In this document: positions 1-9,630 of the stretch, piece after piece
Layout: each line of letters begins with the position of its first letter
Position numbering within the stretch: the first letter of the stretch is position 1
Source of the DNA: Mactromeris polynyma
Lineage: Eukaryota > Mollusca > Bivalvia > Venerida > Mactridae
Length of the DNA stretch: 64,000 bases
Assembly: GCA_032209605.1 (NCBI GenBank)
Contig: JASFXZ010000014.1
Span: 17,069,231 to 17,133,230, forward strand
Reading direction: 5' to 3'
Position numbers and translations under genes: made by a program
The notes under the pieces: generated by a model
Told to the model about the DNA's origin: nothing
What the model saw: the letters and a program-made list of their open reading frames with translations, nothing else
The model's database searches: none

Positions 1-350
1 TAACTGACACCTGATATTACATACCCTAGTACGGAGAGAATATTGTGACAATGTAGTATATATACAGAGCTGATTTCAAATTCACTGATACACAAATATT
101 TATTCAGATACAAAAACGATAAAATCCAACCTGCATACAAAACGGTCGATTTGTCGGCTAAAGAATATTGTATGAAAAAATTACTTTCTTCAGGTGCTAA
201 AATGATTTTTCTATTCTGGCGTAAGTAAACATTCAACAAAACCATTGAAAACGCAGGTTTAAAGTAGCAGGGTCCATTGTAAACCTGACATACAAAACAA
301 CTTAATTATTTTTTTTTGCAAGTTAACAATGATCAACTTATATTTGAATA

Positions 351-371
351 TGACTCTAAATTTGCTATTCA
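351..371 (+). repeat. Left candidate terminal inverted repeat
   Basis: Perfect inverted match to 9631-9651. A 21-bp exact match 9.3 kb away is not expected by chance, even in AT-rich DNA. Weak similarity continues for a few bases on both sides, so the real terminus may lie slightly outside. Confidence 0.65.
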
Positions 372-734
372 GGATTTCTGCCCCACGTGTAGAAAAATCC
401 CAATTTTTTAAAAACTAATTGACACAAACGGCTTTTTATTACTTTGTTGTGTTTAAATATCAATGGAGAGATAGAATAAATAAATTCAACGTTGTATGTT
501 AATCTGTTGTTTTGCAATTATAGAGTTAAGAATGCCAAAACGTATATTTCTGTGTCTGCTGAAAGGGACAAAATCGCCATTATTGAAAGAAAACTTAATT
601 AAATCGATCACCGCCTTTAAGTTTCAGCATTTCAAAACAAATTTTATTAAATTATAAGTTCAAGTGTTGTTTGCTGTGTTTTATTTCCTAAAAACTCACA
701 GTAGTCCCGGAAAAATCAATATTATAAAAACTAC

Positions 735-1885
735 AGAATGTTTACGCAACGTCTGTCAGTGGCCCCTTCTGAAGTATTTTAAAAAAAAATAACCTCCCCG
801 GTGTTGAATTTTCGCTAGAAGCACACCAGCTAAAAACCACATTCTTCACAAGCTCTGTAGCATTGATTGGCCAGTTAAACTGCGGCCTCGTTAGTGTTAA
901 ATCCCGTGTTGAAAAATTGTGGACAACATCTGTCCATTTACAAATGTTGCGTGAGTCGACCTGGTGACCTAACAAATCATTGGTCGAACGGTAGAAAACG
1001 TGTGTTCGATGTGTAAAACGTCACATCCGTTTCGGGATTTCCCATATGATTTCACTTCACTCGGATGACGGTAACAGAACGAACTAGTGGACATGCGAGA
1101 GTTTCGGTCCAATTGTTGCGTGAATCTGGTAAGTTGCGTGAATCTAGTTAATGTTCCCTTTTCTTGAAATCTATGTGATTTACAGTTGGCATTCAACATG
1201 TTATATATTGCGTTGGATCGTAAGAATTCTATGCTTATTCTCCCTATTGAAGCAATGTACACGTGCCCTTCACAGCTGACACATATGTGTACGAGACCGA
1301 CATTATTATGCAACATAGACAGACGACGATGGACATTACCACGCAGCATAGACCGACGGCGATTAATCTGTCCCGTTGCATGATTCTTAAAAGTATTATT
1401 TTCCTCCGAAATTATCATGTATTATCGAGGAGTTTGATATAAAAATAATCTGAATGGAATAATTATTGAATAAATACTTAAAAATGTTGTGATTTTTGTA
1501 TGAATTTGATCGCAATGGGAATTTTTGTGATGTCCAAATTACGAACTGGACCGACTTGGTATACATCTGTCCGAGTTGCGTGAAGATGATTTTTTGTTTC
1601 CAATGAAAAATTAATAAAACAAGCTTGAACAAGGATAAATTGTTTTTAGGGTGATCTTAAATGTTTATTATAGTTTGCCCAAAATTACGTAAGAAATGAA
1701 ACTTTCCTGATGTTTACGAAATTATGAATGGTACTTTTGTCACATAACAACCCAGACATTTTATTGTCTGTCCACGTTTGTGAATCATGAATTCCAGACA
1801 TATTGATATCTGTCCAGTTTGTGATTCCTGGATTTCACGCAACCTGACAGATGTTTTGATGTCTGTCCATGTATGTGAATTCCCT
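735..1885 (+). repeat. Left subterminal motif cluster
   Basis: About nine copies of a degenerate motif, CTGTCC followed after a few bases by TTGCGTGAA or TTTGTGAAT. They lie near 930-955, 1106-1124 (extra TTGCGTGAA at 1134), 1567-1585, 1765-1785, 1810-1825 and 1861-1880. Inverted copies are at about 735-750 and 1834-1851. The same motif recurs at 9058-9468 on the other side of the transposase gene. The spacing is irregular, unlike a minisatellite. No coding potential is evident in this stretch. Confidence 0.55.
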
Positions 1886-2204
1886 AAATTTTTCATTGCC
1901 TTTTTTAAATTATGTTTTTAATAAAATAATGAAATAAGTGTATAATATTTATTAACTTAAAATCAACACTGTTGATGATATATACTGTAGTTATCCATTA
2001 GTCATGAGAAAGGTATCATTTTATCCCGAAAATAAACAAATAATTGGGTATTTAAACTAGAATTTTGGCAAAAATTTAAAAAAAATAATATTATAAAATA
2101 ATTTTTCGACAGGTCTTCCGACCATTTTTTTGTTAGGCCTGAGAGCGGAAACGCAACTTTTTATTTTGTTTTGCCTATTATAATTATTCTTTTTAAAGAC
2201 ACTA

Positions 2205-2420
2205 TGCCTTCTCTAATCGGCTGAGAACCTCTGTGCACGTTAAAGACCCTAGACCTACTCCGTCGTGGGAAGTGTTCTGGTCTAAATTTTCCGCCCCCAG
2301 TTTCCCATCTCTCTGTTCTATCACTTTTCTCAACGTATTTTCCCCTTTTCTCTAATCTTAACTAGTCTGCAAATAACCCATTGCGTGTTGCGTGGACTTT
2401 AAGCCACACAAAACAAAACA
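2205..2420 (+). repeat. SINE-like fragment (3' part)
   Basis: Contains TGTGCACGTTAAAGACCCT (about 2233-2251), the core segment I associate with mollusc and other invertebrate SINEs. It ends with a short A/C-rich tail (CACACAAAACAAAACAA, about 2405-2421). No convincing tRNA-type A/B boxes are visible upstream, so it is probably truncated or its head is too diverged to recognise. Confidence 0.45.
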
Positions 2421-2576
2421 ATGCTTTGCCGTTCCAAAATATAACGTCATGATATATTGAAATTGACAATTAGGCTGTTCCAGTATTTGATTCTAAATGT
2501 GCTGTTATTCAAGGATTTTGTAAATTCGATATATTTTCTGCTGTCAAACGGCGTCGAATCCAGTGTAAATGAAAAA

Positions 2577-2738
2577 TATAAGCAATAAACTGTCCTGTAG
2601 TGGCAATTATAGGGTCAATAACTGCCACAGGCACACTATTCATAACGTGCTAACGCACGTTATTCAGTGTGCCTGTACCATCCGTGGCAGTTATTGCCCC
2701 TATAACTGCCACTGCATGACAGTTTATTGCTTAAATAT
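2577..2738. repeat. Long imperfect palindrome (hairpin MITE or regulatory)
   Basis: The arms begin AGCAATAAACTGTC (about 2580) and end GACAGTTTATTGCT (about 2722-2735), with long stretches of matching sequence between, including ATAACTGCCAC / GTGGCAGTTAT and AGGCACACT / AGTGTGCCT. One arm carries about 10 extra bases. The loop is around AACGTGCTAACGCACGTT. It ends about 120 bp before the transposase ATG. Confidence 0.7.
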
Positions 2739-2857
2739 ACTCCAACATTCGAGTTTAAAAGTGTTTTTATTAATTGATGAGATCGACCGAATACTATGAA
2801 AATACAACTCCCCCAAATTGATACAACTGTAATTTCATTTGTAGACAAACAATCACC

Positions 2858-5161
2858 ATGGCCACTATCAAAATTTTCTTGGCAAAATCTTTGGAAACAA
2901 AAAAGAAAGAGCATAGTGAATATATGAAACAATGGCGCAAAGGTATATCTGAGGAAAAAAGAAAACAATACGGTGAAGGATCAAAGAAAAGAATGCAGAA
3001 ATTCCGAGAAAAACAAAGAACAGAATCAGTAACAGTTCCGAGAACCCGCAATGATGATAAAAAAGAGGAAAAACGAAAAGAAAAATTAAGAGTAGCAAAA
3101 CAAAAATACCGGGCCAACTTAACAGCTCAGAAAAAAAGAAGAATCAGAGAAAAAGATGCAAAAAAGAAAAGAGAAAATAGAACAGCTTTACAGGAAGATG
3201 GAAAGGGGGAAAATAAGGAACCCATTTCGAACAGCATATCCCCACAGGCACAATCGTCAAATGAGGCTGTAAAGAAATATGTAAACAGAAATTTGAAAAT
3301 GCCTAAAAGTCCTGTAAGGTACGCAAAGGTGGTAAAACGATTAGCTATGAATGTGACACCAAGAAAAAAAGCAGCCTTGGCTGATGAAGGAATTGACTTA
3401 GATCCCAATACAAGTGTTTCAAAACAAAATATTACATGTATACTAGACACAGTGAAAACAGCTAGTGACAATTTAAAGGGCAGAACAGAGGAACAGAAGA
3501 AGAAAAGGAAGGAATTCCTAAAGAACTTTGCACCACTAACCAAGTCGAAGGAGGCACAGATGGTTTTTTGCGAGACAACTGGCATTAAACGGAAAAACCT
3601 TGAAGCAGCAAGCCAAAGTGATGTATCAAGGAAACGGAGAAAAGATGCACTTTCACAAGACACAGAAAGTGAATTAATTAATTTCTTTGAGGAAGAAGTT
3701 AACTCCACGTCAGTGCCTGACAGAAAAGCTGTGAAAAAGGACTTGAAACCAAGAAGAGTTTTGCAGAGCTCATTGAAAGCAGTACACAAGAAGTGGAATG
3801 TTAGATATCCAGCAAAAAAGGTGTCATTGGATAAATTTTCTAAATTAAAGCCAAAAAATGTACTCACTCAGAAACACAGGAGACTATTTCAATGCCTGTG
3901 TGAATATTGCGAGAATGTAAACCTAAAGCTGAAGACTTTTCATGGACTTGCAGACAAAGAAGAAAAGAACTTCATATCGGATAAAGACGATGCAGTTGAA
4001 AATACACTATGCCAAAAGGCAGATAAAGAACAGTACCATAAACTGGAATGCATTGATAGAAAGTGTGCAGAATGTGGCCCCTGGCTACTGAAAAACAAAC
4101 TTCAACCAGTTCTTGAAGTACAAGGCGATCAGGTTGAATGGTCTCGGTGGCAAGTAGTGAAATTAGTGAATCCCAAAACCAAGAAAGACATATCAAAACA
4201 ACAGCTTGTTAAGAAATCAGGAACAAGGATGGAATTATGGGAAGAACTCGAAAAAGAACTACATTTTCTTTCAACACACCTGTTTGTGGCTCGTTGGCAA
4301 CAGGAGCAATTTTCTATCTTGCACAAAGAACTACCGATAGAGTCAATTTCTATAACAATCGACTTTGCTGAGAATTTCACATGCTTCGCACAAAATGAGA
4401 TTCAGGGAGCCCATTGGGCACAAGACTCCGTGACGATTCATCCCTGCATTGCCAGATACAGGTGCAACAAATGCCAAGCCATCATGGAAGAGACAATTGA
4501 TGTGGTGTCTGATGATTTGAATCATGACTGTCATGCTGCACATGCTTTCGTAGAAAAGGCCATTGACCATATCAAAAGTCGCCAAGTTCCATTTAAGCAT
4601 GCATATGTAATAAGTGACGGATGTGCAGCCCAATATAAAGCCAAAATACCATTTATGGACGTAAGCTGTGCAGAAGAAGACTTCGGCATTCGAATGGAAC
4701 GTTGCTTTTACGGATCGCGGCATGGCAAAAACCGGTGTGATGGTGAGGCAGGAGTAGTAAAACAAAAGGCAAAGAGGGCAATCTTCAGTGGAGAGGTTGT
4801 GAATAATGCACGATCCTTTTTTAAAACAGTGAAGACGCTAGAAGTTCTGCCAGAGACAGAGGACAATGTGTTGTGTAAACACAAACTTAGAAAGATGCTC
4901 TTTGTAGAATCTGATGAAATTGAAAGAAATAGACCTCTACGCAATGCAAAGACACTTCAGGGTACAAGGAAAGTTCATTCCGTCACGGACTGTTCATCTA
5001 GAGGTAAACTACTGACCAGGAGATTGTCTTGCTTTTGCCAGGAATGCAGAAATGGAAATTTTGAAGGATGCATCAACACTAAGTATGTTGGGGAGTGGAC
5101 GACTGTTAACATGAAACGTATCCTTTTACAAACCATAAAGTTTCAATCGCAAAATTTATAA
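2858..5161 (+). CDS. Transposase-like protein with DDE/D-type core, 767 codons if unspliced
   Basis: The ATG at 2858 has a good context (CACCATGG) and is the first in a long uninterrupted frame. Residues 1-120 are strongly basic and rich in Lys/Arg/Glu, likely helical and nucleic-acid binding or nuclear targeting. Residues 340-410 hold paired cysteines (CLCEYC near 346, CAEC near 403). The core shows three acidic motifs spaced like a DDE/D nuclease: ITIDFAENF (D502), VISDGCAAQY (D587) and HGKNRCDGEAG (D628 or E630). CNKC near 536 and the histidines at 556-562 may form an inserted zinc site. The C-terminus has CFCQEC...C (about 725-738). It would cut and join transposon ends in the nucleus. 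Reading through gives a stop at 5159-5161. A strong internal donor at 5003/5004 allows fusion to the downstream exons instead. Homology is inferred from motif layout and the superfamily is not identified. There are no internal stops, so the element may be young. Confidence 0.7.
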   Translation: MATIKIFLAKSLETKKKEHSEYMKQWRKGISEEKRKQYGEGSKKRMQKFREKQRTESVTVPRTRNDDKKEEKRKEKLRVAKQKYRANLTAQKKRRIREKDAKKKRENRTALQEDGKGENKEPISNSISPQAQSSNEAVKKYVNRNLKMPKSPVRYAKVVKRLAMNVTPRKKAALADEGIDLDPNTSVSKQNITCILDTVKTASDNLKGRTEEQKKKRKEFLKNFAPLTKSKEAQMVFCETTGIKRKNLEAASQSDVSRKRRKDALSQDTESELINFFEEEVNSTSVPDRKAVKKDLKPRRVLQSSLKAVHKKWNVRYPAKKVSLDKFSKLKPKNVLTQKHRRLFQCLCEYCENVNLKLKTFHGLADKEEKNFISDKDDAVENTLCQKADKEQYHKLECIDRKCAECGPWLLKNKLQPVLEVQGDQVEWSRWQVVKLVNPKTKKDISKQQLVKKSGTRMELWEELEKELHFLSTHLFVARWQQEQFSILHKELPIESISITIDFAENFTCFAQNEIQGAHWAQDSVTIHPCIARYRCNKCQAIMEETIDVVSDDLNHDCHAAHAFVEKAIDHIKSRQVPFKHAYVISDGCAAQYKAKIPFMDVSCAEEDFGIRMERCFYGSRHGKNRCDGEAGVVKQKAKRAIFSGEVVNNARSFFKTVKTLEVLPETEDNVLCKHKLRKMLFVESDEIERNRPLRNAKTLQGTRKVHSVTDCSSRGKLLTRRLSCFCQECRNGNFEGCINTKYVGEWTTVNMKRILLQTIKFQSQNL

Positions 5162-5264
5162 ATATAAATTTTAATTTATAATATATTTTGATGTAAATTA
5201 CTAATATGCTGCATCATACTTTGCTATTGTTGTCTTGTTAGTTGTTCCTTGACTAAACTATCAG
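5004..5264 (+). other. Predicted alternative intron joining transposase to downstream exons
   Basis: The donor AGAG|GTAAAC splits the Gly716 codon after its first base. The acceptor CTATCAG| at 5264 precedes an exon that needs exactly one base. The pyrimidine tract is short, but a branch-like CTAAAC lies upstream. If the intron is removed, the cysteine-rich C-terminus (716-767) is replaced by the downstream exons. If it is retained, translation stops at 5161. Confidence 0.45.
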
Positions 5265-5543
5265 CATTGATTCCAAATAATCCAGATGTCCGTGATGGTA
5301 ATGATCAGACTCGACATGGTGACAGGGGAGTGCGAACCAGAGGAGGTCGCAGAGGAGTAAGGACTCGAGGCGGTCAAGGTGATAGAGGCAGAAGAGGAAA
5401 TATTAGAGACGGGCGTGGAGGTGGCAGAGGAGTAAGGACTCGAGGCGGTCAAGGGGATAGAGGCAGAAGAGGAAATATTAGAGACGGGCGTGGAGGTGGC
5501 AGACGCGGAGGTGGTAGAGGAAGACGAGGTCGAGCAGATAAAG
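5265..5543 (+). CDS. Exon: Arg/Gly-rich (RGG box) segment
   Basis: Acceptor CTATCAG|CATTG and donor AAAG|GTGTGT. It encodes repeated RTRGG, GRRGN and DGRGGGR blocks; a unit of about 25 residues (GVRTRGGQGDRGRRG...) appears twice in tandem. RGG boxes commonly bind RNA or single-stranded nucleic acid. The exon starts needing one base from the previous exon and ends with one spare base. Confidence 0.55.
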
Positions 5544-6347
5544 GTGTGTATTTATACCCCCACTACGCATAGCGAGGAATATAATGTTTTTGACCCGTCA
5601 ACCTGTCTGTTCGTTACACTTCTTTATCATCATTCTAGCAGCAGCAGTATTAACAGATCAAGGTCACAGTTGCTAAAAATAAAATTGTACAGGTTATGGG
5701 TCCAGCATTGGAAAGGGGTATTGTGAGGGTAAACTTGGGCAAGACATTATCAGGAAGTAATATATATATATGCATTTAAATTTTAAAATATATGCACTTG
5801 ACTGTATTCAATGTTTTGTCTCTTCACCAGATCACAGCAGTGAGGATAGTTCGAGCAGTTCGAGCAGTGAGGATAGTTTAGATGATCATGGCAGTGATGG
5901 CAGTTCAGATAAATTCAGCGATGAGAAGAGGGCAAATGATCTTCGCAAGGAGGAAGCAGCGGGCGATGTTGGTGGCAAGGGAATGGCAGACAGTCTTGGT
6001 GGTAAGGAGAGGGAAGATGACCAGGTTGACAGCAACCTTTCTAATCCTGAACTGATGTACCCAAGGTATGGAGTAGGTTAAATATTGTCTTTACAGCTAA
6101 TAAAATTGGAAATTTTCAGAGAAAAGCATTTAGCGAAGTAAAATTGTTGGTCAAGAAATATCCAATTAAGTTTTTACATGCATACGTGTATCTAATGTCG
6201 TTTTTAGAGAATATCTGCCAAATAGTAGATTCAAGTTTGTTCAAATAAATTCCATGGGGCCATAAATACGGCTACGCCCAGGTGTCAAAGTTCAACATAA
6301 TCAAAATATCAACAAATCTCCAATGATATCAAAAACGGTAAACTTTT

Positions 6348-6382
<35 letters not shown>

Positions 6383-8299
6383 TCATTTTAGCTCGGAGGA
6401 ATCGTTAATGAACACGTCTGGATTGTCCGGGATCATGAATTGGCTTTTGGAGGTAATTCAGCCTCAGATCCCCATGGACCAGCAGCCACAGATCCCCATG
6501 GACCAGCTGCCACAGATCCCCGTGGACCAGCAGCCCCAGATCCCCGTGGACCAGCAGCCCCAGATCCCCGTGACCCAGCAGGTAATGTTGTTACTAAACC
6601 CTTGCAATAAATTTTTACCCGTGTGTAATGTTATTATATTACTATATTTATAGTATATTTACCTGTGAGTAATGTTGTTACTATAAACATTTATATTAAA
6701 TATAACAACATGTGTTACTTATTATGTTAATTCTTGATGAGAAACTTGTGTTTCCTTTTATATAAAAAAGGACCAGCAGTTCCAGATCCTGGTGGATCAG
6801 CAGCCACAGATCCCCATGGACGAGCAGCCCCAGATCCCCGTGGACGAGCAGCCACAGATCCCCATGGACGAGCAGCCACAGATCCCCATGGACCAGCAGC
6901 CCCAGATCCCCGTGGACCAGCAGCCCCAGATCCCCGTGGACCAGCAGCCCCAGATCCCCGTGACCCAGCAGGTAATGTTGTTACTAAACCCTTGCAATAA
7001 TTTTTTACCTGTGTGATTTATATTAAATAACGTGTGTTACTTATTAGGTTAATATTTGATGAGATGTTTCATTTTATATAAAAAAGGACCAGCAGCCACA
7101 GATCCCCATGGACCAGCAGCCACAGATCCCCGTGGACCAGCAGCCACAGATCCCCATGGACCAGCAGCCACAGATCCCCATGGACCAGCAGCCACAGATC
7201 CCCATGGACCAGCAGCCACAGATCCCCATGGACCAGCAGCCACAGATCCCCGAGGACCAGCAGCCACAGATCCCCATGGACCAGCCACAGACAACTGCCA
7301 GGTACTGGTATTACAATTTCAGTCGTGTGTGGATTTCTTTTCAATTTGGGTACTTGCTCGTCTATTTATTTATCAAGCCCCTTTATAAGTAAATTTCATA
7401 ATGTATTGATTTTTTTTATACAGCTTTGCACCAGGGGTGTTTGTCTCCATAAAGCATGGAGATGTGGTATATCCTGCCGTTGTAAGTGAAATGTTAAGTG
7501 TTTTTGTTGCGTTAATGTTATTGAGTTGCGTTAATGTTATTGATTGTTGTGTTTGGTTCATAGGACTGGTCGGTAAGCAATATTCCCTCTGCTTAGCCAA
7601 TCTTTTAAAATATGTCTCGAGAGATTTTCCTGTGAATCGAGCTATTAAGTCAGATGACAAAGGCTCACCCTTAAATGTTGGGCAGTTTATAATTCCAAAC
7701 AATCGTTAAACAAAAACAAAATGGATTAAATTATATTAAATGATGCTAATGAAAAATCAGGTTCAAATACTAAAAAAATACATTTCATGTAAAAGAATGG
7801 CTTTGCATCTTTTTCTTTGAGAAGGGGGCATTTTGGTTACAAAACTGTATTAAAATGTATCCACTATGAATTGAATTATATCTCAACTAAACGATAGTCT
7901 CGCACATACATACAGAAACCACAAATTAATTATTAAGTATTGGTTCAGTTGATTAAACAATTTTATTCCCTGGATGTAAATATGGTATGTAGTTTTATGT
8001 AACTAAAAGTAAATTTAACATTTCAGGTGGAAGAATGGCCACTGGTGCATTTTTTCCTCAAAAAGGGCAGATTTTGGGTGCCGAGCACTGTGGTGAACGC
8101 TGTATTAGCATCAGATGTTCAACAAATTATTGGTACTCCTTCCTTGACGATGGCTGGGTCCAGGATTTATTACATTTTTGATGGTAAAAAGTTTGCTACA
8201 AGTTCAGTCGGTAACGAAGAAAACATTGCACTGCAACATGTTATCCAAATCCACATTAAATTAATTTATATCATAAATGACGTCGCCAGCGTGACATAA
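5265..8299 (+). CDS. Downstream exons of the transposon gene, about 480 codons
   Basis: Seven exons are predicted from splice sites: 5265-5543, 5831-6065, 6392-6581, 6771-6971, 7087-7301, 7424-7481 and 8027-8299. Donor/acceptor phases are 1, 2, 0, 0, 2 and 0, and every junction keeps one open frame, which is unlikely by chance. With 2858-5003 the total is 3,597 nt including the stop. In order they encode an RGG/Arg-Gly segment, an acidic Ser/Asp/Lys segment, an octapeptide array (QIPMDQQP and variants) and a compact hydrophobic domain with VFVSIKHGDVVYPAV and FFLKKGRFWVPS. The last part looks like a small beta-barrel (Tudor/SH3-like) module of the kind I recall at the C-terminus of related transposase-like proteins; that is inference. 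The chain could instead be a separate second gene with its own unseen first exon. Confidence 0.55.
5831..6065 (+). CDS. Exon: acidic Ser/Asp-rich linker
   Basis: It has a good acceptor with a pyrimidine tract (TTTTGTCTCTTCACCAG|ATC). The donor is CCAAG|GTATGG. The sequence begins HSSEDSSSSSSSEDSLDD and becomes Lys/Glu/Gly-rich. It is likely disordered and a candidate for phosphorylation. Frame is preserved with both neighbours. Confidence 0.55.
6392..6581 (+). CDS. Exon: first octapeptide-repeat exon
   Basis: The acceptor is AATTCATTTTAG|CTCGG after an (AT)n run (about 6347-6378). It encodes a short unique part (NTSGLSGIMNWLLE) and then about five QIPMDQQP-type octapeptides. The donor is CAGCAG|GTAATG, phase 0. 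The intron start GTAATGTTGTTACTAAACCC is repeated after the next exon, evidence of exon-plus-intron duplication. Confidence 0.55.
6771..6971 (+). CDS. Exon: second octapeptide-repeat exon
   Basis: The acceptor is TATATAAAAAAG|GACCAG, phase 0, and the donor is CAGCAG|GTAATG. The exon is 201 nt (67 codons): eight units of QIPM/V-DQ/EQP. The acceptor's upstream sequence is also found before the next exon, so this is part of a tandem exon duplication. Because the 24-bp DNA unit has no stop, other frames are open too, but only this frame joins both neighbours. Confidence 0.55.
7087..7301 (+). CDS. Exon: third octapeptide-repeat exon
   Basis: The acceptor TTTTATATAAAAAAG|GACCAG is nearly identical to that of the preceding exon. 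There are eight QIPMDQQP-type units, then a unique PQTTA end. The donor is GCCAG|GTACTG, phase 2. Confidence 0.55.
7424..7481 (+). CDS. Small exon: start of C-terminal domain
   Basis: The acceptor is TTTTTTTATACAG|CTTTGC and the donor GCCGTT|GTAAGT is close to consensus. It encodes FAPGVFVSIKHGDVVYPAV, completing a serine codon at its start and ending in phase 0. Confidence 0.55.
8027..8299 (+). CDS. Last exon of the transposon gene
   Basis: The acceptor is ACATTTCAG|GTGGAAG. It encodes EEWPLVHFFLKKGRFWVPST, continues through YYIFDG and stops at 8299. Conservation-like texture ends around YYIFD. A donor GATG|GTAAAA at about 8182 could join an acceptor TTATCCACAG| at 8640, giving an early stop two codons later. 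Either way the C-terminal domain is about 70-110 residues. Confidence 0.5.
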   Translation: MEEWPLVHFFLKKGRFWVPSTVVNAVLASDVQQIIGTPSLTMAGSRIYYIFDGKKFATSSVGNEENIALQHVIQIHIKLIYIINDVASVT

Positions 8300-8455
8300 C
8301 AGAGTGACATAATTTGCAGTATTTCACTAGTGACATAATTATGCTAATTAACGTCATTACTATTAGCATTAGATGAACGCACTTAAAGCCACGTCATATG
8401 CGTTTAGCGCTACTAATAGTCAGATTTGAATTTATAATATAAATAGAATATAACA

Positions 8456-8581
8456 GCATAGAAATGGCATTTATAGGGTTTTAAATGGCATAACTATGCC
8501 AGGCAATTAACTTATAGCATAAAAGTTTATCTGGAATTGCTATAGCTATAGTTCAAAACCACATAAATGCCATTTCTATGC
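8456..8581. repeat. Palindromic hairpin element
   Basis: The left arm GCATAGAAATGGCATTTAT (from 8456) matches the reverse complement of ATAAATGCCATTTCTATGC (to 8581) perfectly over 19 bp, continuing imperfectly through GGTTTT / AAAACC. A smaller palindrome, TGGCATAACTATGCCA, lies inside. It is probably a MITE or a structured 3' region of the transposon. Confidence 0.6.
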
Positions 8582-8672
8582 AGTTCAATGGTTAATTAAA
8601 AAAACATGAAATTCATGGATATGTTTGACTTTATCCACAGACATTTAGATTGCAATCGTAACTCTTCACCGA

Positions 8673-8755
8673 GGACCAGCCTCACACAAGGACCAGCCTC
8701 ACACAAGGACCAGCCTCGCACAGCCTCACACAAGGACCAGCCTCGCACAAAGACC
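8673..8755 (+). repeat. 17-bp tandem repeat GGACCAGCCTCACACAA, about 4-5 copies
   Basis: Four to five imperfect units, one shortened. It lies in the presumed 3' UTR and echoes the GGACCAGC of the octapeptide exons. Confidence 0.7.
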
Positions 8756-8817
8756 TTGATTTAAAGCATAAAGAAAGCATTGAGATATTTTGTATACAGA
8801 GTTATTTTTATTGCATA

Positions 8818-8823
8818 AATAAA
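8818..8823 (+). terminator. Likely polyadenylation signal of the transposon gene
   Basis: AATAAA lies about 520 bp after the stop at 8299 and before the right subterminal cluster. The AT-rich context makes chance occurrence possible. Confidence 0.35.
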
Positions 8824-9057
8824 GCATTGAGAGTTATATATACATTTTATTTTCATTTTTGCAAGAAACAAAAATATGTCGCCGATATAGATCTGATAAA
8901 ATTCTGTATTTTATTATCCATTACTGCTCTGTCCGTCCGTCTGAGGCATTGTCGGGAGCATCTCTGATACCACTTTTGACATAGATGCAAAGAGAATATG
9001 TTCATGTAATGGCTAAAATGCAGACGATAGGATACAGTCAAATTCCGTTTTTTGGAT

Positions 9058-9621
9058 TGTCTGTCCTGTTACGTGAACATGCTGTCCTGTTACGTGAATC
9101 GGGATGTATGAAAAATAACAAAAAACTTAATAAATATGAGCGTCATTTAAGACCTTGAGGTCAATTTAAATTGCAAAACATCAGAGGATTTAAAGAGAAG
9201 AAAAAAGAATAATATAATATTCATATACTTTGTGGCACAGAAAAAATCATAACGCAGGATATTTTGGGTTTCATGAGAAAACTATGATCAAGAAACTTGG
9301 TCATTATATTGGCTTTATTTCCCCAAAATGTTCAATACTCACTGATCATGTAATTAAGAACAAAACATAAAGTAGTTTTCAAGCTGTTACAAGAGCATTT
9401 GCTGCAATGTTTAAATATACCAGACTATCAAAACAACAGCTTTGATATGTCTGTCCTGTTACGTGATCTGTGGGTACCTTATTTGTAACTGCTGACAAAA
9501 AAAATTGAATTGATATATTATCCTCATATTACTTAATTCCAACGGCAGACATAGTTACCTTTTGAAAAGTAAGATTATTAAGCCGCTACACTCTAGTAAA
9601 TATTTTGACCATCTGTCCTGG
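9058..9621 (+). repeat. Right subterminal motif cluster
   Basis: CTGTCCTGTTACGTGAA occurs at about 9061-9077 and again at 9082-9098, with a near copy at 9450-9466 (CTGTCCTGTTACGTGA) and a degenerate CTGTCC copy at 9613. All are on the plus strand, as are most left-side copies, so the clusters are direct rather than mirror images of each other. Confidence 0.55.
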
Positions 9622-9630
9622 TGAAAAGCA

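Noticed and set aside
969..1418. 149-codon minus-strand frame
   Set aside because: Lies over the subterminal motif cluster of the transposon; no domain and no splice context.
3127..3867. 246-codon minus-strand frame
   Set aside because: Antisense shadow of the Lys/Glu-rich transposase N-terminus; Phe/Leu/Ser-rich composition is what the complement of A-rich codons gives.
7049..7344. Several minus-strand and alternate plus-strand frames over the octapeptide exons
   Set aside because: The 24-bp unit is stop-free in most frames; only the QIPMDQQP frame agrees with splice phases on both sides.
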